Notes: generated by a model not told the origin, from the letters alone. A stretch of DNA of 64,000 nt from Lachnospiraceae bacterium (GCA_022510745.1 JAFLSY010000005.1:1-64000); one strand, 5' to 3'; shown: positions 22,870-32,262, numbered from the stretch's first letter. Numbers and translations: made by a program.

Positions 22870-25857
22870 TTACATGAAATCCTTTTCTCTTAAAATGATC
22901 ATGTCCTCATCATCATACCTCTTTGCCAACAAAATATCAATAAAATGATTTAAGGATTTCCGGTTTGCACGAGTAATCGCCCCGTCCACAAGCTCTTTTA
23001 CCTCGCCAACCGTTACCGCATGGTCGCTGGTCTGTCTTTCCGCAATACGGGTATGCAGAGCCAGCATGCCAAAATCGTCTATACTGTATTCCCGCTCTTT
23101 TGCATACTTCTTGCCGTATTCTACAAGAGAATCATTGTCCAGCTCCTCGATATCGATGCGGATATTGAAACAATCTGCCAATCTCGCATTGGCCTTTAGC
23201 AGCTTATTAACGGCCTTCTTGTTATCCTCCATTAAAATAATGAGTCCGCTATGCTCCCGCTCCAGAGAATTTCTCAGTCTGCCCACAGTCTCCTCATTCA
23301 AAGCCCCGCAGTTCTGAATAACAAGCGCGCCATTTTTCAACCGATCCAGTATGGGCTCCATTTCCTTGCGATTCATAGCTTCACCGGAAATCTTGGCAAT
23401 CTTGCCGGAGAAATTGCTGTCCGTCTGCTGTATCTCCTTGATCAGGTTCTTTGCCAGTGTCAGAGTATCCGCACCCTCTCCTCCCGTAATGATCACATTG
23501 CCGGTGTATGCCGCCATGCTTACATTATCGATAGCATGCACAATCTGCTCTCTCGTCTTGCGGTTCTGGGTATAGGAGCCAAAGAGCTGCTGTTCTTCTG
23601 CAGACAGTTCACGCACCTTGCTGCCCTTATCCCCTTCGGAGTCTTTTTCTTTCACATTTTTCTTTTGGGATTTTTCGGTTTCATCCTCAGCCGCAGACTT
23701 CGCTTCTTTCTCTGCTGCTTTGGTATCTCTCTTGTCTTCTGCCTCCGGTTCTTGCGACTCTTCGGGTTCTTCCGATTCGTCGGATTCTTCTGCAACTTCT
23801 TCCGCAGTTTCTCCGGCTTCTTCGGCAACCTCTTCTGCGGCTTCTTTCGCTGCTTCCTCTGTCTCTTCTTTAGCAGCCTCTTCTGCAGTTTCCTCAACCG
23901 CAGTTTCTTCCGTGGTTTTTTCGACTTCTTCGACAGCTTCTTCAGCAATTTCCGCAGCTTCCTCACTCCCCGCTTCTTTGGCAGCCTCTTCTGCAGTTTC
24001 CTCAACCGCAGTTTCTTCCGTGGTTTTTTCGGTCTCTTCGACAGCTTCTTCAGAAGTTTCCGCAGCTTCCTCAGCCCCCGCTTCTTTGGCAGCCTCTTCT
24101 GCAGTTTCCTCAGCCACAGTTTCTTCCGTGGTTTCCTCGGTTCCTTCAGCGGATTCCTCAGAAGTTTCTTCCGAAATTTCTTCCAGTTCTTCCTCTATTT
24201 CCGTATCTACGGACTCATCTAAAAGCTCCGCAGCTTCCTCTTCGGCTTCTTCTCCCTCCAAAATCACTAAGCTATCCGCTATTTCTTCCTGCACGTCCTC
24301 CTCTGCACCGCTCTTTTCCAGCTGCTCTAGCAGACCGTCCCTGGCTGCAGCGTCAAATTCCGTAAACATGGCACCGGTCTGCTGTAAAACATGCTGACGT
24401 ACTGCCTCCATACGCTTCTGCTCATTGTCCTTTTTCATTTTTTCCCATTCCAACAGGACATCTTCCAGTTGAAGCTGACCGGTAATCTGTTTCTCTATCT
24501 GCTCGGAATCCGGCATGACCATATTAATTTGCCCGTCATATTCCATACCGAGCATGTTGTCAAACTTGCTTGGCTTTCCTGTAAAGAAATTAATGATCGG
24601 CGTTTCTACAGTCTCCTTGGGAGTTTCTTCGGGTACTTCCGCAGCTTCCGGTAAGATTACTTCCTTCTCTTCCGCCACGGCATCCGCGGATACTTCCGAT
24701 ACTTCTAAAGATCCTGCTGCTTCAATTGGTGTTTCTATTGGTCTTTCTATTGACGCCGCGTGGGCCTGATTTTCCTTCAGCGTTTCCTGCTTCATTTCCT
24801 CCAGGATACGGGGACCCGTGGTATCCATTTCACCGGTTTCCCCAAAAAAGACCTCTTCTACCTTAATCTCTCCGGCTGCTGCGATCTCTTCCTCAGCGTC
24901 TCCCGCTTCGACCTCTTCCATCTCCTCTTCTTCATCATCCGGCAGATCAAACATTCCCGTATCAGAAGCCGCCGGATCATCTTCGGATTCACTGATAACA
25001 AAATTTTGCTCCGGCAGCGCCGCAGGCTCCTGCGCCTGAACAGATTCCGCCCAGAGTTCTTTCATATTTTCGGCCAGTTCTCTTTGCATATTTATGGTAT
25101 CATACTGACCTACGTTCATTACCTTAACTTGGATATCCAGTTCTTTCTGCGGAATTTCTCTGGTGGGAGCGCTCAACAGATCCGGCTCCTCTTCCATATA
25201 AGCGGCCTCTTCCACAGTTTCCGGCTCCGGCATGGTTTCCGCAGGCATTTTCATTCTATAATATTTTTCCTGCTGCCCGGCGGATAAAGGCTCATGCAGC
25301 TGTTTTAATTCCAGCGCCTTTTGTACATATTTTCCGTCCCCAAACCACAGGATCAGCTCGTCACATTCTTCCACACACTTGGTTCCGAGCCCTACTCTGT
25401 GATATAAATATGCCAACTCATACGCCCATTTTTCACTGTAATCCTTGCTCTTTAATTCCTCCAGGACCTCAATACGCTCCTCTAACGTAACCTCCTGCGC
25501 CTCAAAAAGCTTGTACTTTAATACATAGCGCCCACTGTCCTTAGGTGCCACCTGCACAAATTCCTTATAATAACCCAGTGCCTCTACAAACTCTCCCATC
25601 TTAATGGAAAGCTCACATAGAGAGTACACTATGGAACGTCCGCCCGGGTGGCGGTCGTATGCCAAAAGCAGCATATCCTTGGCGTCCTCTAAACGGCGGT
25701 TGATCTTGTACAGATCACTGATCGTACAAAGCATCATCACGCTTTTTACCCGCCGCCAGTCGATGGTATCCGCAATGGATGCGGCTTCCGCATATTCTCC
25801 TTTTGCAATTAAAGCTTTGATTTCTTCCGACCTGACTTTATATTCGTACTTATCCAC
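22870..25857 (-). CDS. TPR, acidic-repeat and degenerate AAA-type protein
   Basis: Protein of 995 residues in three parts. Residues 1-200 are TPR-like helices (AKGEYAEAASIADTIDW, KMGEFVEALGYYKEFVQ). Residues about 200-740 are very acidic and low in complexity, with a Glu/Ala/Thr region (about 520-735) containing 36-residue tandem repeats. Residues about 765-995 look like an AAA/CbxX-type module, but the Walker A site is GGEGADTLTLAKNL without the essential Lys, and the Walker B position reads LVIQNCGALN without Asp-Glu. A scaffold or regulator is more likely than an ATPase. Function unknown; co-transcription with glgB may be meaningful. Confidence 0.75.
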   Translation of the reverse strand: MDKYEYKVRSEEIKALIAKGEYAEAASIADTIDWRRVKSVMMLCTISDLYKINRRLEDAKDMLLLAYDRHPGGRSIVYSLCELSIKMGEFVEALGYYKEFVQVAPKDSGRYVLKYKLFEAQEVTLEERIEVLEELKSKDYSEKWAYELAYLYHRVGLGTKCVEECDELILWFGDGKYVQKALELKQLHEPLSAGQQEKYYRMKMPAETMPEPETVEEAAYMEEEPDLLSAPTREIPQKELDIQVKVMNVGQYDTINMQRELAENMKELWAESVQAQEPAALPEQNFVISESEDDPAASDTGMFDLPDDEEEEMEEVEAGDAEEEIAAAGEIKVEEVFFGETGEMDTTGPRILEEMKQETLKENQAHAASIERPIETPIEAAGSLEVSEVSADAVAEEKEVILPEAAEVPEETPKETVETPIINFFTGKPSKFDNMLGMEYDGQINMVMPDSEQIEKQITGQLQLEDVLLEWEKMKKDNEQKRMEAVRQHVLQQTGAMFTEFDAAARDGLLEQLEKSGAEEDVQEEIADSLVILEGEEAEEEAAELLDESVDTEIEEELEEISEETSEESAEGTEETTEETVAEETAEEAAKEAGAEEAAETSEEAVEETEKTTEETAVEETAEEAAKEAGSEEAAEIAEEAVEEVEKTTEETAVEETAEEAAKEETEEAAKEAAEEVAEEAGETAEEVAEESDESEEPEESQEPEAEDKRDTKAAEKEAKSAAEDETEKSQKKNVKEKDSEGDKGSKVRELSAEEQQLFGSYTQNRKTREQIVHAIDNVSMAAYTGNVIITGGEGADTLTLAKNLIKEIQQTDSNFSGKIAKISGEAMNRKEMEPILDRLKNGALVIQNCGALNEETVGRLRNSLEREHSGLIILMEDNKKAVNKLLKANARLADCFNIRIDIEELDNDSLVEYGKKYAKEREYSIDDFGMLALHTRIAERQTSDHAVTVGEVKELVDGAITRANRKSLNHFIDILLAKRYDDEDMIILREKDFM
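23866..24164. repeat. 108-bp tandem repeats inside the acidic-repeat protein gene
   Basis: The sequence TTCTGCAGTTTCCTCA recurs at 23881, 23989 and 24097, an exact 108-bp period (36 codons). Copies one and two are nearly identical over the full 108 bp; the third is diverged after about 60 bp. Translated, each unit contains ETAVEETAEEAAKEAG followed by an EEAAE segment. Copy number is likely to vary between strains. Confidence 0.9.
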
Positions 25858-25909
25858 GACACTTGTCCCTCTTATCTCTATGACAACATCATCCCACTTT
25901 TATTTACTA

Positions 25910-25939
25910 AGTTTATCATAGTATGCCATGTAATGTCAA
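25910..25939 (-). promoter_or_regulatory. Probable promoter of the TPR/AAA-like-glgB operon
   Basis: TTGACA (25934-25939) and TAAACT (25910-25915), 18-base spacer, on the minus strand. The -35 box overlaps the T tract of the terminator just upstream. About 50 untranslated bases follow before ATG at 25857. Confidence 0.5.
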
Positions 25940-25996
25940 AAAAATATCGAGGAAAATGCACAAAAAATACAATATATTGTGCATTTCCTCGATATT
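25938..25996 (-). terminator. Long-stem terminator of the zinc-ribbon protein gene
   Basis: Inverted repeat AATATCGAGGAAA-(A)TGCACAA (from 25943) against its complement ending at 25996, about 20 bp with one bulged A, then seven T on the minus strand (25938-25944). It lies 20 bases past the stop at 26017. Confidence 0.88.
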
Positions 25997-26016
25997 AGGT
26001 TACTATATGTCGTAAT

Positions 26017-27828
26017 TTAGTAATTATTGGTAACTCTTTTGAAGGTCAAAGGATAAGACAATCCTTCAATAATTTCCTGCCCGTTACTGCCTTCTTCGGT
26101 GAGCATCAGGGTATCTCCATATATTTCAAATATCAAATAATCGTTATTTCCAATGACATCATTGCTAAAGTCGGAAATATAAATACGGTCACCCTGCACT
26201 TCATAGTACGCAGTCTCTTCCAAGCCTTCCAAGTCTTCCAAATCATCCAGCGCAGAGCCCATTTCTTCATATAGCGTAGTCCGAAGATAATCTTCCAGAG
26301 AGGACCCGTAAGCAGCTTCTATCAGATAGTCTATTTCTGTTCTGCCCAACCCTTGGGATTCAAACATCCCATAAATATAGTCAGCCGTAAACTCAATAAA
26401 ATCATCCAGCCAATCATCAAAATTCTGTCGCATGTCCCCTCCCAGATACATACGGAAGGTACCGTCCTCATTAAACTCAAACATGATGGGAATCACTAAC
26501 GGACTATCAAAATCAGCAAAATCCTCGCCCAGTTCTTCCACGATCATGCTCTGTACATCATACTCCAGCATCCATGTTCCGACAAGTGTACTGTCCGATA
26601 CCAGTCCGGCAAGCGCTTCCTGCAGATATGCATTATCAGGATAGAGCACCAATGCATCCTCCAGCATTTCCCTTGCTTCGGAATATCTGCCCTCCGCAAT
26701 GGCAATATTGGCGTCCTCGATTACGTCATTGATAATATTATCCTGGATTGCAGCCTGTACAGTCAGATATGCATCTGTTAACTCACTGCTGCCTCCTCCC
26801 GGAATGGAAAGATTTGCCTCGGTTAACAGATCCATAGCGGCCTGATAATCTCCGCTGTTCATCAAGGCATAGGCTTCATCTATGGCAGAACTTATCAGTT
26901 CCTTCTTTACTTCCTCCATAGCAGTCTGCGCTTTGTCATAGTAGAGCGTATCGTCAGCTATTACATCGTCATAATTTTCCAATGCCATAGCATACTCACC
27001 GTTTGCTCTGTAAGCTTCAGCGGCCGCATAGCTTTCTCTGGAAAAATAAATGCGGTTTATAAACTCAAGCATAGCATCTATTTTATCATTGGTTTCCAAA
27101 CGTGCGCCAACAAGCAGACTCAAAGTATCAAGTGCTTCTTCATAGTCGATATCCTCGTTTAGATAATTGTCCCTTGCTTCCTCTGCGTAGATAAGCAGCT
27201 TCTCGGAAACCTCTGCTTTGTCTTTGTCGTTAGATAAGTTTTCATACAGCTCAACTGCGGTTACGATATCGCCGGCTTCCAGTGCTTTATTGATCTTACC
27301 GATCGGACGGTTTAAAAACATAAATGCCAGAACACCACCGCCTGCCAGCAAAAGAACCAGTAAGACGATCACCACGATCAGTCCTGCTTTGCCCTTTTTC
27401 TTTTTACCGCCCTCTGCGGTAGGTACTGCAGGAGGAATGGCGCCTACGGGCTGCGCCTGCATCGGAGGTACCGATGTCTGGCCTTGCATGGGTGTGGGCG
27501 GTACTGCTGCCGGACCGGACATAAAGCCGGTGGGCTGTACGGGCTGTGCCGGGGTCGGTGTAGAGAGTACTTCAGTATACTCGAACATGAAGCCTGCCGA
27601 CGGCGCGGGCTGCTCAGGTGCAGGAACCGATGCGGGTTCTGCCGCAGGAGCTGCTTCCATTACAGGCGCAGGTTCCAGTACGGGCGCAGGTTCTAAAACA
27701 GGCGCATACCCCATTACAGGTGCAGGTGCCGGTTCGGGTGCAAGTGCGGGTGCCGCCACGGGTGTACCGCAGAAACTGCAAAATTTAGACTCATTGCTAA
27801 TTTCTTTGCCGCAATTTACGCAAATCAT
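26017..27828 (-). CDS. Zinc-ribbon, TM, helical-repeat protein with C-terminal GTW domain
   Basis: Protein of 603 residues. The N-terminal zinc ribbon CVNCGKEISNESKFCSFCG (about 3-21) is followed by a Pro/Ala-rich linker to about 140. One membrane helix (GLIVVIVLLVLLLAGGGVLAF, about 153-173) precedes TPR-like helices (about 180-415). The last 185 residues start at TWMLEYD and form a domain shared with the neighbouring lipoprotein. Topology puts the ribbon inside and the repeats plus C-domain outside. The frame is open to 27861; the ATG at 27828 has AAAGGAG seven bases upstream. Function is unknown. Confidence 0.8.
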   Translation of the reverse strand: MICVNCGKEISNESKFCSFCGTPVAAPALAPEPAPAPVMGYAPVLEPAPVLEPAPVMEAAPAAEPASVPAPEQPAPSAGFMFEYTEVLSTPTPAQPVQPTGFMSGPAAVPPTPMQGQTSVPPMQAQPVGAIPPAVPTAEGGKKKKGKAGLIVVIVLLVLLLAGGGVLAFMFLNRPIGKINKALEAGDIVTAVELYENLSNDKDKAEVSEKLLIYAEEARDNYLNEDIDYEEALDTLSLLVGARLETNDKIDAMLEFINRIYFSRESYAAAEAYRANGEYAMALENYDDVIADDTLYYDKAQTAMEEVKKELISSAIDEAYALMNSGDYQAAMDLLTEANLSIPGGGSSELTDAYLTVQAAIQDNIINDVIEDANIAIAEGRYSEAREMLEDALVLYPDNAYLQEALAGLVSDSTLVGTWMLEYDVQSMIVEELGEDFADFDSPLVIPIMFEFNEDGTFRMYLGGDMRQNFDDWLDDFIEFTADYIYGMFESQGLGRTEIDYLIEAAYGSSLEDYLRTTLYEEMGSALDDLEDLEGLEETAYYEVQGDRIYISDFSNDVIGNNDYLIFEIYGDTLMLTEEGSNGQEIIEGLSYPLTFKRVTNNY

Positions 27829-27853
27829 CTCTTTTCTCCTTTCATAATGAAAG

Positions 27854-27884
27854 AAAAGCACAAATCATAACGGTCTGTGCTTTT
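27854..27884 (-). terminator. Hairpin between lipoprotein and zinc-ribbon genes
   Basis: Stem AAAAGCACA/TGTGCTTTT with a 13-base loop, followed on the minus strand by CTTTC. It is a weak or partial terminator 15 bases after the lipoprotein stop; some read-through into the next gene (start 27828) is likely. Confidence 0.5.
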
Positions 27885-27898
27885 CGAAATCATGTCAT

Positions 27899-28552
27899 TT
27901 ATCTTTTATCAAGTTCCAGCGGATAGGAAAGGCCGGGAACGATCTCTGCCTCGCTCGGGTCAGCTCCCTCGGGCAGTTCCAAGGTCAGCTTATTGCCGTT
28001 TACTGTGAAGATATCATAATAACTCGGATCGATTTTGCTGGAGCCTTCTGCAAGATAAAGCTTATCACCCTTAGTCTCATAGGTACCGGAGCTCTCCATC
28101 TCGCGAACTAAATCATTTATATCGATTGCAGCGCTCATCTCTTCACGCATATACTCTTCCATACTCATGCCGTAGCTTTCCAAAACCAAAGCGTCCGCAT
28201 CTTCTTTGCTCAAACCGTATGAGTCTTCAAACACATCGTACATCATATCTACACTGTAAACAATGAATGCATCCATCCAGCTGTTAAAGCTGTCCGTAAA
28301 GGAGCCTTCCTCGATGTACATTTTGTAGCTTCCGTCCTCGTTGAAGTCAAACAGAATCGTTAACTTCAGGGGCGCATGAAAGTCTTCATAGTCACTACCC
28401 AGTTCCTCTGCCATAGCATCTGCCAGATCACATTCCAACCCCCAAGTGCCTATCAACGCTTTTCCTGCATTGTCACTGCCGCCGCATGCGCAGAGGGACA
28501 GTACCATGACCAGTGCCAGTAACAGAACGGTCAATTTTGTTAACTTTTTCAT
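27899..28552 (-). CDS. Lipoprotein consisting of the GTW domain
   Basis: Secreted lipoprotein of 217 residues. The signal LLLALVMVLSLCACGGS contains a lipobox (LCAC, lipidated Cys near residue 23). The mature part begins ALIGTWGLECDLADAMAEEL and ends VPGLSYPLELDKR. It aligns along its whole length with the C-terminal domain of the next gene: both have FNEDG, EELG, a Gly-Leu-Ser-Tyr-Pro-Leu end and a similar order of acidic helices. I do not recognise a named family. A consensus promoter lies 65 bases upstream. It may bind peptides or envelope polymers, but nothing in the sequence shows that. Confidence 0.8.
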   Translation of the reverse strand: MKKLTKLTVLLLALVMVLSLCACGGSDNAGKALIGTWGLECDLADAMAEELGSDYEDFHAPLKLTILFDFNEDGSYKMYIEEGSFTDSFNSWMDAFIVYSVDMMYDVFEDSYGLSKEDADALVLESYGMSMEEYMREEMSAAIDINDLVREMESSGTYETKGDKLYLAEGSSKIDPSYYDIFTVNGNKLTLELPEGADPSEAEIVPGLSYPLELDKR

Positions 28553-28617
28553 AAAATCTTAAGTCCTCCCTTTTCATCAATAAATGTTCAGCTCATCTGC
28601 TGAAACGTATCGAAACC

Positions 28618-28646
28618 ACTATATCTCTCTTTTACCATAATGTCAA
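28618..28646 (-). promoter_or_regulatory. Promoter of the lipoprotein/zinc-ribbon unit
   Basis: TTGACA (28641-28646), 17-base spacer, TATAGT (28618-28623) on the minus strand, starting 7 bases after the rsmA stop codon. Confidence 0.75.
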
Positions 28647-28652
28647 GCAATT

Positions 28653-29519
28653 TTAGGAAGAATACTCAAGAAAATCCGCCAGTTTGCCGAACTGTTCCAG
28701 CGTCAGCGCCTCTCCTCTTACGGCAGGCGGCATCTGCATCTTTTCTAACGCAGCCACCACGTCTTCCCGGGAAAAGGGTAGTCCAGCCGCATTGGCTATC
28801 GCATTAGCCAGAGTTTTGCGGCGTTGATTAAAGGCTGCACGGATCAGCGCAAACAAAAGCCCCTCGTTTTTGACCTCCACCGGAGGATTCTCATAGCGGG
28901 TCAGGCGAATTACCGCGCTTCCCACTCCCGGTCTGGGTATAAAGCAGTTGGGCGGCACCTGCGCCACGATTTCCGGTTTTGCATAGTACTGCACCGCCAA
29001 AGACAGCGCACCGTAGTCCTTCGTTCCGGGCCCCACCTGCATTCTGTCCGCCACTTCCTTCTGCACCATGATGGTAATGCTCTTTATCGGCACATGGTTT
29101 TCAAACAGTGCCATAATGATCGGCGTGGTAATGTAATAAGGAAGATTTGCTACCACCTTAACGGGCCTGCCCTGATTTTTTTCCTGCACAAGGCTGTTTA
29201 AATCCACTTTTAAAATATCTTCATTTATTATGGTGACATTTTGGTAATCGGCCAGCGTTTCCTCCAGGATCGGAATCAGATTTCTGTCAATCTCGACCGC
29301 CGCCACCTCTCTCGCACGCTCCGCCAAATACTGTGTCATGGTGCCGATTCCCGGACCGATTTCCACGACGCAGTCCTCTTTTGTAATTTCTGCGGCATCC
29401 ATGATCTTTTCCAACACATGGGTATCCACCAGAAAATTCTGCCCATACTTCTTTTGAATGTTAAAATGGTGCTTTTGTAAGATCTCTATGGTATTCCCGG
29501 GTATTCCTAACGATGCCAT
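28653..29519 (-). CDS. rsmA: 16S rRNA (adenine1518-N6/adenine1519-N6) dimethyltransferase
   Basis: KsgA/RsmA dimethylates two adjacent adenines in helix 45 of 16S rRNA with SAM as donor. In its 288 residues: KKYGQNFLVDTHVLEKI near the N-terminus, SAM motif I VVEIGPGIGTMTQYLA, motif IV VVANLPYYITTPII (NLPY) near 125, and the C-terminal FNQRRKTLANAI. Length is normal. It follows the HAD-phosphatase fusion gene by 28 bases and is probably the last gene of the two-component operon transcript. Confidence 0.96.
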   Translation of the reverse strand: MASLGIPGNTIEILQKHHFNIQKKYGQNFLVDTHVLEKIMDAAEITKEDCVVEIGPGIGTMTQYLAERAREVAAVEIDRNLIPILEETLADYQNVTIINEDILKVDLNSLVQEKNQGRPVKVVANLPYYITTPIIMALFENHVPIKSITIMVQKEVADRMQVGPGTKDYGALSLAVQYYAKPEIVAQVPPNCFIPRPGVGSAVIRLTRYENPPVEVKNEGLLFALIRAAFNQRRKTLANAIANAAGLPFSREDVVAALEKMQMPPAVRGEALTLEQFGKLADFLEYSS

Positions 29520-29547
29520 CTCTTTCTCCTTATCTATGTTCTGGACA

Positions 29548-31041
29548 TTATTCCAAATAAAGCGCTTTCAGCCGCTCCCTCTTTTCTGCGGTGAGTCCCA
29601 TTTTCTGCTCCAAAAACGCCTCCACGCTGCCACACTCTTGCTCCATTACCTCAAATACAGATGCCGCATAAGCCTCATCCACGGTAAATAAAAGTCTCAC
29701 TGCATCCGCCTGCTCCTGCCGCACGGCAGCTTTTTCCTCTCCCGATGTCAACAGTTCCATCAGAAAATCTATTTCCCGCCTGGCAAATTCGTTCACCTTC
29801 ATATAGTCCGCCAGAATCTGCTCTCTGGGTACCGAAAGCGCCGACAACAGGAGGAGCGTTCCCACTCCCGCTCTGTCCTTACCGGCAGTGCAGTGCCACA
29901 GTACCGCGCCTTCCTCCTGTGCCAGCAGCACCTCAAAAAAGTTCCGATACTGCGCTCTGGAGAAGGGATTTTTTATTAAATTGATGTACATATTTTTCAT
30001 GTAATCCAAAGGCGTACTGCCGGTAGTTTTGATGGTATCAATAACCTTTTTTACCACCGCGTTGCCGTCCGAGCTGCTCTCATTCTCCCGGGTTATCCCC
30101 ATGGTTTCCTCTTCCAGGATAGGATTATCTACATAAGTCACACCCGGCAGAACGGGATCGGGCTTCTGCCTCCGCTCCTCGCCGGTTCTGAAATCCACTA
30201 CCGTCTTCAGCCCATACCGGGAAAGCAATATCTGCAGGTCCTCCTCTGAGCCGTCCAAGAGCGCTCCGCTGCGAATCAGCCTGTGAGATTTGATCCGCCG
30301 CCCGTCCATGGTACGATAGCCACCCAAATCCCGGGTGTTGCACAGTCCCTTTAAGGGAATCCGTTCCACCTCCTGTACGTTTCCCAGCTTATCCCGCAAA
30401 AAATCCCTTACTGCAAGCAGATTGTCACACCGGGCATACAGTAATTTTTCTATTTCCGGTGTGGGTGCAATCAGATCCGGCACCATTACCGGCCACATTC
30501 CCGCCGCGTGGGCCGAACGCAATCCGTTGGGGGAATCCTCAACGGCTATAGCCTCTGCGGGGGCCACCCCCAGCTCCCTGCAGGCCAGCAGGTAAATATC
30601 CGGACGGGGTTTGCTATGCTCCACCATATCGCCGCCTATCACTACTTCAAAAAATTCTCTTATTCCGGCCCTGTCAATATGTCTCAGCACTCCGCTTTTC
30701 GCCGTGGAAGAGGCCAATGCAATGCGGCAGTCCCTTTCTTTCAAAAAGGTTAGAATTTCTCTTACACCCGGCTTCAGAGGTAAACCGTCCTTTTCTATTG
30801 CTTCCCTGATATGCCGGGAACACTCCTCTTTAAAAAATGCAAAATCAATATCTGCTCCGTATTTCTGTTCAAAAAATGCCTTTGTATCCGTCAGATTCAA
30901 GCCTATGCAGCCGATCGCAGTCCTTTCGATATCGTCTATATGATAGTCTTCACCCACCGCTTTCCAGGCTTTTAGACAAATCAATTCCGTATCAAAGAGT
31001 ACCCCGTCCATATCAAATACAACTGCCTTAAAGTTTCCCAC
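29548..31041 (-). CDS. Fusion of a HAD hydrolase and a tyrosine-phosphatase-like protein
   Basis: Two enzymes in one frame. The N-terminal 220 residues are a beta-phosphoglucomutase-like HAD phosphatase: FDMDGVLFDTE (nucleophile Asp), ALASSTAK, HSKPRPDIYLLA and AIAVEDSPNGLRSA. The C-terminal 270 residues are a Y_phosphatase3-type dual-specificity or tyrosine phosphatase: NTRDLGGYRTMDG and the P-loop LWHCTAGKDRAGVGT (CX5R). The frame opens at 31140, inside the kinase gene. I prefer the GTG at 31041, which has GAGAG eight bases upstream and gives a protein starting just before KAVVFDMDG. Both active sites look intact; substrates are unknown. Confidence 0.85.
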   Translation of the reverse strand: MGNFKAVVFDMDGVLFDTELICLKAWKAVGEDYHIDDIERTAIGCIGLNLTDTKAFFEQKYGADIDFAFFKEECSRHIREAIEKDGLPLKPGVREILTFLKERDCRIALASSTAKSGVLRHIDRAGIREFFEVVIGGDMVEHSKPRPDIYLLACRELGVAPAEAIAVEDSPNGLRSAHAAGMWPVMVPDLIAPTPEIEKLLYARCDNLLAVRDFLRDKLGNVQEVERIPLKGLCNTRDLGGYRTMDGRRIKSHRLIRSGALLDGSEEDLQILLSRYGLKTVVDFRTGEERRQKPDPVLPGVTYVDNPILEEETMGITRENESSSDGNAVVKKVIDTIKTTGSTPLDYMKNMYINLIKNPFSRAQYRNFFEVLLAQEEGAVLWHCTAGKDRAGVGTLLLLSALSVPREQILADYMKVNEFARREIDFLMELLTSGEEKAAVRQEQADAVRLLFTVDEAYAASVFEVMEQECGSVEAFLEQKMGLTAEKRERLKALYLE

Positions 31042-31102
31042 TGTTTTTTCTCTCACTTTCGTCTGATTTAAAGTTTCGTCCGGCACAATTCTCCACCGGT
31101 AC

Positions 31103-32230
31103 CTACAGCACCGGCAAAAGCACCCTAAAACAGCTGCCATCCATTCCCGAATCCACCGTCAGTACTCCGTGGTGCGCCTCTACGGTCAACTTGGCCATGT
31201 TCAATCCGATTCCAAAACCGTCCTGGTTACGATTGCCGGGAGAACGATAAAACCGGTCAAAAATATAGGGCTTATCCTCCTCAGAGATGCCAATGCCTCT
31301 GTCCCTTATGGAAATATCGGCCTGATGCGCGCTTTCTTTATATTCTATCTCCACTACGGTTTCTTCTGGCGAATAGGTAATACAGTTTCCGATGATATTG
31401 CAAAGGGCTTCCTTCATCCAGGCAATATCCACAGCCAGCAGCTGCTCCTCTTCCAAATTCCCCTTTAAGCTTATTCTTCCCCTGCCTACCTGCTCCTCCA
31501 TCCTGCCCACCGTTTCAGCCATTAACTGCTTTAAGCTGATGCTTTCAAAAGAAAAACGTACGCGCTCCTGCTCCAGTTCTCCTGTGCGCAGCAGACAGTG
31601 GATTAAATCTTTAATATGCTCAATGTGTCGATAACAATTTCGAAGCTGGCGCTTTCCTTCTTTAGAAAGTTTCTCCAGTTCCAATATCTCCAAATGCAGG
31701 GAAATATTTGTCAAAGGCGTTCTGATCTGATGTGCGATATTTTCAATCAGCGCATTAGCCTTTCCCTTTTCTCCCCCATACCTGTCTTTCAAAAAATCCC
31801 TTTCCTTCTGCAAGCGCATCAGTTCGGTCTCTTTTTCCTCCAGGTTCTTCTCCGCCGTATCTCTTTTCCATAGCAGCCAACAAAAAAGAAGCACCCAGAT
31901 TCCCGACAAACTCATGTTTATCCATTTCAGCTGCTTCATAACACCGCTGTTTCCACGCAGTTCATATAAATAGTCCAGGCCCTCCCTGCCGTAGCCTTCC
32001 GCCGCAAGAGCCTCCAGTCCTAATGTTTTAAGCTCCTCATCCTCTCTGTTCTCGTAAAGCAGGGCGGTCAGTCGGGCTGCCAGCTCGGCATCCTCCTTGT
32101 ACACATATCCAAGCTGACTCAAATAGATACTTTCCGTCCTCTCTTTAATTTTTATGCTTGCACTGGAAATGGCTCCCCCAAAAAACAACAGGGAAGCCAC
32201 TATGAAAAGTAAGTATTTTATATTTTTCAT
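31103..32230 (-). CDS. Membrane sensor histidine kinase
   Basis: Sensor of 375 residues for the adjacent response regulator. Two transmembrane helices (about 5-25 and 105-122) bracket an extracellular domain of about 80 helical residues. After a coiled coil (125-160), the HisKA domain has the phospho-acceptor His in IAHQIRTPLTN. The ATPase domain has the N box NIIGNCITYSPEE, G1 RDRGIGIS and G2 DGFGIGLNMAKL. It lies 32 bases after the regulator gene. The signal is unknown; the nearby ABC transporter is a likely target or co-sensor. Confidence 0.93.
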   Translation of the reverse strand: MKNIKYLLFIVASLLFFGGAISSASIKIKERTESIYLSQLGYVYKEDAELAARLTALLYENREDEELKTLGLEALAAEGYGREGLDYLYELRGNSGVMKQLKWINMSLSGIWVLLFCWLLWKRDTAEKNLEEKETELMRLQKERDFLKDRYGGEKGKANALIENIAHQIRTPLTNISLHLEILELEKLSKEGKRQLRNCYRHIEHIKDLIHCLLRTGELEQERVRFSFESISLKQLMAETVGRMEEQVGRGRISLKGNLEEEQLLAVDIAWMKEALCNIIGNCITYSPEETVVEIEYKESAHQADISIRDRGIGISEEDKPYIFDRFYRSPGNRNQDGFGIGLNMAKLTVEAHHGVLTVDSGMDGSCFRVLLPVL

Positions 32231-32262
32231 CCTCAGTTCCCACCTACACTATGTAACACTCA

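Noticed and set aside
23866..24164. CRISPR-like array
   Set aside because: The period is 108 bp, in frame and coding; there are no short repeats with unrelated spacers. No CRISPR array or cas gene was seen in the window.
23251..24397. Two long plus-strand open frames (Phe/Ser-rich, over 250 codons) opposite the acidic-repeat gene
   Set aside because: They are shadows of the Glu/Ala codon repeats on the minus strand; the composition is that of reversed GAA/GCA repeats and there is no SD.
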